NCBI RefSeq assembly: GCF_014193255.1
Contig: NZ_JACHZB010000001.1
Location: forward strand, 838,018-902,017
DNA from: Rhizobium sp. BK196
Lineage (GTDB): Bacteria > Pseudomonadota > Alphaproteobacteria > Rhizobiales > Rhizobiaceae
Direction of reading: 5' to 3'
Length of the DNA stretch: 64,000 nucleotides
This document shows positions 60,212 to 64,000 of the stretch, one piece after another (the stretch's first letter is position 1; the number at the start of each line of letters is the position of its first letter). The position numbers and the translations under genes are program-made. The notes below the pieces were generated by a model. The model was given only the letters and a program-made list of their open reading frames with translations. It had not been told where the DNA came from and searched no databases.

Positions 60212-61084
60212 TCAGTGGTCGGTGCGCGCATAGACCGAACGCTTGGTCAGATAGATCAGCACAGTGAAGATCAACAGGAAGACCATGACCATGAAGCCGG
60301 TACGCTTGCGCTCTTCGAGGTGCGGCTCGGACGCCCACATCAGGAACGACGAGACGTCCTTGGCATACTGATCGACCGTCTGCGGCGAGCCATCGTCATA
60401 AGTAACCTGATCGTTGGAGAGCGGCTTCGGCATGGCGAAGGCAGCCGCCGCATGGAAATACGGGTTGTAATGCGCACCAGCCGGAACCTGGAAGCCAGCC
60501 GGTGGCTCTTCATAGCCGGTCAGCAGCGAGTAGATATAATCCGGGCCGCTTTCCTGGTACTGGGTGAAGATATCGAAGACGAACTGCGGGAAACCGCGCT
60601 CGACTTCGCGTGCCTTGGCGAGCAGCGACATATCCGGGGGAGCTGCGCCGTTGTTGGCAGCAGCGGCAGCTTCCGCGTTCGGATAGGGCGACGGGAAGTG
60701 GTCGGACGGAACCGCCTTGCGGGTAAACATCTCACCGCTGGCATCCGGACCGTCCTGAACTTCGTAGTTGGCCGCAAAGGTCTTCACCTGCGCATCCGAA
60801 TAGCCGAGCTCGCTCAGCATGCGGAAGGGTACGAGGTTCATCGAGTGGCAGGCGGAACAGACTTCCGTGTAGACCTTCAGGCCACGCTGGAGCTGGCCCT
60901 TGTCGTAGTGGCCGAACGGACCCGCGAAGGTCCAGTCGATTTCCTTGGGTTCCTTCAGCGGATAATGCGGCGTAGCACTTTCCTCATGGTGAGCGGCCGG
61001 AGCCGCTGCCTCCTGAGCAAAAGCCACACCAGCAACACCGGCTGTGACAGCGAGCGACACTATGCTTGCAACAAGCTTTTTCAT
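60212..61084 (-). CDS. petC: Cytochrome c1 (bc1 complex)
   Basis: A 290-residue cytochrome c1 with a signal peptide (MKKLVASIVSLAVTAGVAGVAFA), heme-attachment CSACH, Met ligand in the AFAMPKPL segment and a C-terminal membrane anchor (GFMVMVFLLIFTVLIYLTKRSVYA). Third gene of petABC, the complex III of the respiratory chain. Start 61084; a longer frame is rejected. Confidence 0.96.
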   Translation of the reverse strand: MKKLVASIVSLAVTAGVAGVAFAQEAAAPAAHHEESATPHYPLKEPKEIDWTFAGPFGHYDKGQLQRGLKVYTEVCSACHSMNLVPFRMLSELGYSDAQVKTFAANYEVQDGPDASGEMFTRKAVPSDHFPSPYPNAEAAAAANNGAAPPDMSLLAKAREVERGFPQFVFDIFTQYQESGPDYIYSLLTGYEEPPAGFQVPAGAHYNPYFHAAAAFAMPKPLSNDQVTYDDGSPQTVDQYAKDVSSFLMWASEPHLEERKRTGFMVMVFLLIFTVLIYLTKRSVYARTDH

Positions 61085-61109
61085 GTTTCTATTCCTTCCC
61101 GTCGCTCGC

Positions 61110-62378
61110 TCAGGCCTTGACCGCAGCAATCTTGTTGCGCTTTTCGAGCACCGCTTCAGTGATCGAGTTCGGGATGCGGCGCGGTGTCTCCACCAGACCG
61201 AGAACCGGCATCGCGACCAGGAAGAAGGCGAAGTAGAGCAGCGTGCAGAACTGCGAGATCATCGTGTAGATGCCTTCCGCAGGCTGCGAGCCGAGCCAGC
61301 CGAGGATGATCGCGTTGATCACGAACAGCCAGTAGAACAGCTTGAACCACGGACGATAGACCGCCGAACGGACCTTCGAAGTGTCGAGCCAGGGCAGGAA
61401 GAACAGCACGATGATCGCGCCGAACATGACGAGGACACCGCCGAGCTTGGAATCGATCGGGCCGACATTGAAGGTGATCGAACGCAGCATGGCGTAGAAC
61501 GGCAGGAAGTACCATTCCGGAACGATGTGAGCCGGGGTCTTCAGCGGGTCGGCCGGAATGTAGTTGTCGGCGTGGCCGAGATAGTTCGGCAGGTAGAAGA
61601 CGAAATAGGCATAGACGATCAGGAAGACCGAGACGCCGAGTGCATCCTTGAGCGTCGCGTAGGGCGTGAAACGAACCGTGTCCGTCTTGGTTTTGACCTC
61701 GACGCCCGTCGGGTTCGTCTGACCGGTGACATGCAGAGCCCAGATGTGCAGGACGACGACGCCGGCGATCATGAAGGGCAGCAGGTAGTGCAGCGAGAAG
61801 AACCGGTTCAGGGTCGGCTGATCGACGGCGAAGCCGCCGAGCAGGAACTGCTGAACCCATTCGCCGACCAGCGGAAAGGCCGAAAAGAAGCCTGTGATGA
61901 CGGTCGCACCCCAGAAGGACATCTGCCCCCAGGGCAGAACGTAGCCCATGAAGCCTGTCGCCATCATCAGCAGATAGATGACGACGCCAAGGATCCAGAG
62001 GATTTCGCGCGGCGCCTTGTACGAGCCGTAGTAGAGGCCGCGTGCGATGTGTAGATAAACGGCAACGAAGAAGAAGGAGGCGCCGTTAGCGTGTAGGTAG
62101 CGCAGCAGCCAGCCGTGATTGACGTCACGCATGATCTTTTCAACCGAGTTGAAGGCGATCGTCGTGTCAGCGGCGTAATGCATGGCAAGCACGACGCCCG
62201 TCAGGATCTGCACGATCAGCATGACGCTGAGCATAGCGCCGAAAGTGTAGGCGTAGTTGAGATTCCTCGGAACCGGATAGGCAACAAAACTGTCATAGAT
62301 CATGCGCGGCAGTGGAAGGCGCGCATCGACCCATTTCTCCAGGCCGGTTGATGGCTCGTAGCTGGAATGGCCACTCAT
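61110..62378 (-). CDS. petB: Cytochrome b (bc1 complex)
   Basis: A 422-residue integral membrane subunit with the heme-binding His pairs, the Qo-site motif PEWY ([12 protein letters not shown]), and typical [20 protein letters not shown]. Part of the ubiquinol:cytochrome c oxidoreductase. It lies 14 bases after petA and 25 before petC on the same strand. Confidence 0.97.
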   Translation of the reverse strand: MSGHSSYEPSTGLEKWVDARLPLPRMIYDSFVAYPVPRNLNYAYTFGAMLSVMLIVQILTGVVLAMHYAADTTIAFNSVEKIMRDVNHGWLLRYLHANGASFFFVAVYLHIARGLYYGSYKAPREILWILGVVIYLLMMATGFMGYVLPWGQMSFWGATVITGFFSAFPLVGEWVQQFLLGGFAVDQPTLNRFFSLHYLLPFMIAGVVVLHIWALHVTGQTNPTGVEVKTKTDTVRFTPYATLKDALGVSVFLIVYAYFVFYLPNYLGHADNYIPADPLKTPAHIVPEWYFLPFYAMLRSITFNVGPIDSKLGGVLVMFGAIIVLFFLPWLDTSKVRSAVYRPWFKLFYWLFVINAIILGWLGSQPAEGIYTMISQFCTLLYFAFFLVAMPVLGLVETPRRIPNSITEAVLEKRNKIAAVKA

Positions 62379-62392
62379 AAATCAGTCTCCCC

Positions 62393-62968
62393 TCAACCGA
62401 TCTTGATCTTGGTATCGGACACGAATGAAAAGGTCGGGATCGCCAGGTTCTGCGGCGCCGGACCTTTACGGATGCGGCCGGCCGTATCGTAGACCGAGCC
62501 ATGGCAGGGACAGAACCAACCATTATATTCGCCGGCCTGACCGAGCGGAACGCAGCCGAGATGGGTGCAGGTGCCGATCATGACGATCCAGTTTTCCTTA
62601 TCCTTGCCGCCCGAGCGGTCAGCGCCCGTTGCCGGAGCGTCGGCAGGAAGGTTTGCATTACGGGCGATCGGGTCCTTGAGGTCCGACAGCTGGACATCGG
62701 CCGCAGCCTTCACCTCTTCCGGCGTACGGTTGCGGATGAAGATCGGCTTGCCGCGCCACTTGACCGTCAGCGACATGCCGGGTTCGAGGCTCGCGACATC
62801 CACTTCGATGGAAGCAAGCGCCAGCGTCGATGCATCCGGACGCATCTGGTCGATGAACGGCCAGGCAACCGCAACGGCGCCGACCACACCGGCCATACCG
62901 GTGGTGAGATAAAGGAAATCACGGCGAGTGGGCTCTGAGGCCTCGCTTGTCGTTACGTGTTCGCTCAC
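62393..62968 (-). CDS. petA: Rieske iron-sulfur subunit (bc1 complex)
   Basis: A 191-residue Rieske protein: twin-arginine signal [31 protein letters not shown] and CPCHGS cluster motifs. It heads the petABC operon. Start ATG 62968. The regulator pair petP/petR-like lies elsewhere in this window, not next to it. Confidence 0.96.
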   Translation of the reverse strand: MSEHVTTSEASEPTRRDFLYLTTGMAGVVGAVAVAWPFIDQMRPDASTLALASIEVDVASLEPGMSLTVKWRGKPIFIRNRTPEEVKAAADVQLSDLKDPIARNANLPADAPATGADRSGGKDKENWIVMIGTCTHLGCVPLGQAGEYNGWFCPCHGSVYDTAGRIRKGPAPQNLAIPTFSFVSDTKIKIG

Positions 62969-63255
62969 GGCTTAACCATCCTCTGCGCAATTGTCGCGGA
63001 ACTCCGCCCTGCCCCTCCAGAGGCGGCGAATCTACATGAACATATTTCCGACATAGATTCCCCACCAATCCGGCGCGTTCTATGCTTGATCGCAAATTAT
63101 GTCCAGCCTTGACAAGGGGACGAGGGCACAATGTCGCGGGAAATTTCAGTGAATTTTTTAAGGCAATCACCGACTTGCAACTTTGCTGCGTTGCAACAAA
63201 CGAGGGGCCGTGTTAGGCGCTGGTGAGTTTGGCATACGAATTTGGATTTGCGCCG

Positions 63256-64000
63256 ATGAGGCAAACTGTTTTCTGCGTATTGAGCGTCCTCATCACCATT
63301 GTCCTGGCCCTTGTCTCACTCCGTTATCTTACCGATTTCTGGCTGCTTTCGCTCGTTTACAGCTTCCAGATTCATCTCGGCATCCTCTGCGCCATGGGCG
63401 CTGTCGTTGCCCTGTTCGTCAAGCGGCACTGGTACGGTTTTCTAATGCTGGTGGCAGCAATCCTCCTGACCATCCACGGCGTCATCATGCTGCGTGAATT
63501 CGCAGGCAAACCGCCGGCCGACGATACTCCTCGCCTTTTCCGGCTGATGTCCTTCAATATCGAGAATGACAATTTTGAAAACGGCGGACGGATTGCCGAC
63601 GCCATACTGGCTTCAGGCGCCGATGTGGTCGATATTATGGAGGCCGAGCCGGTCTTTGCGCAGTTACCACGACTTCAGCAGCTCTATCCCTACCGGATCG
63701 GCTGCGATGCGAGTGAGAAATGCGATACGCTTGTGCTGTCGAAACGTCCCTTTGTCCGGCAGGAAACCCGCGACATCGGCGAGCTTTGGAAACAGCGGCT
63801 CGTTTCGATTTCGATCGACTTCGATGGAACGCCTGTCGATCTCCTGTTCCCCCATCTCTCCAAACCATACTTTGATGATTTTCAGGCCGACGAGCTTGAG
63901 GATCTCACGGCTTTTATGAAGCCTCATACAGGTGCACTGGTGGTTGCCGGAGATTTCAATTCCTCGATCCTGGCACCGACTATCCAGCATTTTTTGCGCG
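63256..64000 (+). CDS. Endonuclease/exonuclease/phosphatase family protein (partial)
   Basis: The open frame runs off the window end. Three N-terminal membrane helices (VFCVLSVLITIVLALVSL; FQIHLGILCAMGAVVALF; GFLMLVAAILLTIHGVIM) precede an EEP domain (RLFRLMSFNIENDN ... VVDIMEAEPVFA, later GDFNSS). This is the YafD-like membrane EEP family. Likely start ATG 63256; GTG 63223 is possible. 248 codons are seen. Confidence 0.82.
   Translation, partial: MRQTVFCVLSVLITIVLALVSLRYLTDFWLLSLVYSFQIHLGILCAMGAVVALFVKRHWYGFLMLVAAILLTIHGVIMLREFAGKPPADDTPRLFRLMSFNIENDNFENGGRIADAILASGADVVDIMEAEPVFAQLPRLQQLYPYRIGCDASEKCDTLVLSKRPFVRQETRDIGELWKQRLVSISIDFDGTPVDLLFPHLSKPYFDDFQADELEDLTAFMKPHTGALVVAGDFNSSILAPTIQHFLR

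Overview
This 64 kb window looks like the chromosome of a Rhizobium-type alphaproteobacterium (family Rhizobiaceae). The support is high GC with strong coding bias, a greA–lpsB/lpcC-like–lrp–trxB–lsrB order of the kind known from Sinorhizobium/Rhizobium, a tandem pair of AbcR-type small RNAs between lsrB and an arsR gene, a BA14K protein, petABC (bc1 complex), a clpS that resembles the second rhizobial paralogue, and a GTTC-N7-GTTC LexA box of the alphaproteobacterial type. I see no prophage, insertion sequence, CRISPR array, rRNA or tRNA. Most of the window is core chromosome with small accessory cassettes.

Layout. 0.2–5.7 kb: LysR regulator with a divergent aldo/keto reductase, a neutral zinc metallopeptidase, a DUF2306 membrane protein divergent from a membrane-bound LytTR regulator, and a zinc alcohol dehydrogenase. 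5.9–10.7 kb: carB and a DUF2235 (Tle1-like) hydrolase. 10.7–13.4 kb: a two-gene DNA-repair operon (radical SAM protein plus a DUF4130–UdgX fusion) whose start region carries a LexA box. 13.6–19.2 kb: greA, LPS-core glycosyltransferase, a second glycosyltransferase-like gene, lrp, trxB, lsrB and the two AbcR-like sRNAs. 19.2–25.1 kb: arsR–MFS–ene-reductase cassette, an APH(6)-like kinase, and an NmrA/SDR gene divergent from a LysR regulator. 25.3–34.7 kb: Ca2+/H+ antiporter, aspartate aminotransferase, small membrane proteins, sugar dehydrogenase, DMT exporter, cspA with a structured leader, BA14K protein, and an SDR divergent from an HxlR regulator.

34.7–37.3 kb: a MarR–OmpR-type regulator–histidine kinase operon resembling petP–petR plus a kinase, with a perfect 17-bp palindrome upstream. 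37.8–42.4 kb: SH3/DUF1236 protein, MBL hydrolase, csaA, proC, YbjN-like and UbiK-like genes. 42.6–48.6 kb: lgt–midA–pgeF–M24 protein, a lipoprotein, and prs. 48.8–57.4 kb: a large exported protein, rplY, a GGDEF/EAL protein with its own periplasmic binding protein, then pth, clpS and ychF. 57.4–64 kb: a probably frameshifted membrane gene, two MaoC hydratases, apt, petCBA (transcribed leftward), and a partial endonuclease/exonuclease/phosphatase gene cut by the window end.

The strongest leads are the LexA-controlled radical SAM/UdgX repair operon, the tandem sRNA pair with an identical upstream box at identical spacing, and the solute-binding-protein/GGDEF-EAL pair, which has the design of a periplasmic ligand-sensing c-di-GMP module (compare Vibrio NspS–MbaA). 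No wholly unknown multi-gene system was evident. Everything here rests on reading the sequence and recalled family knowledge; no database search was run.
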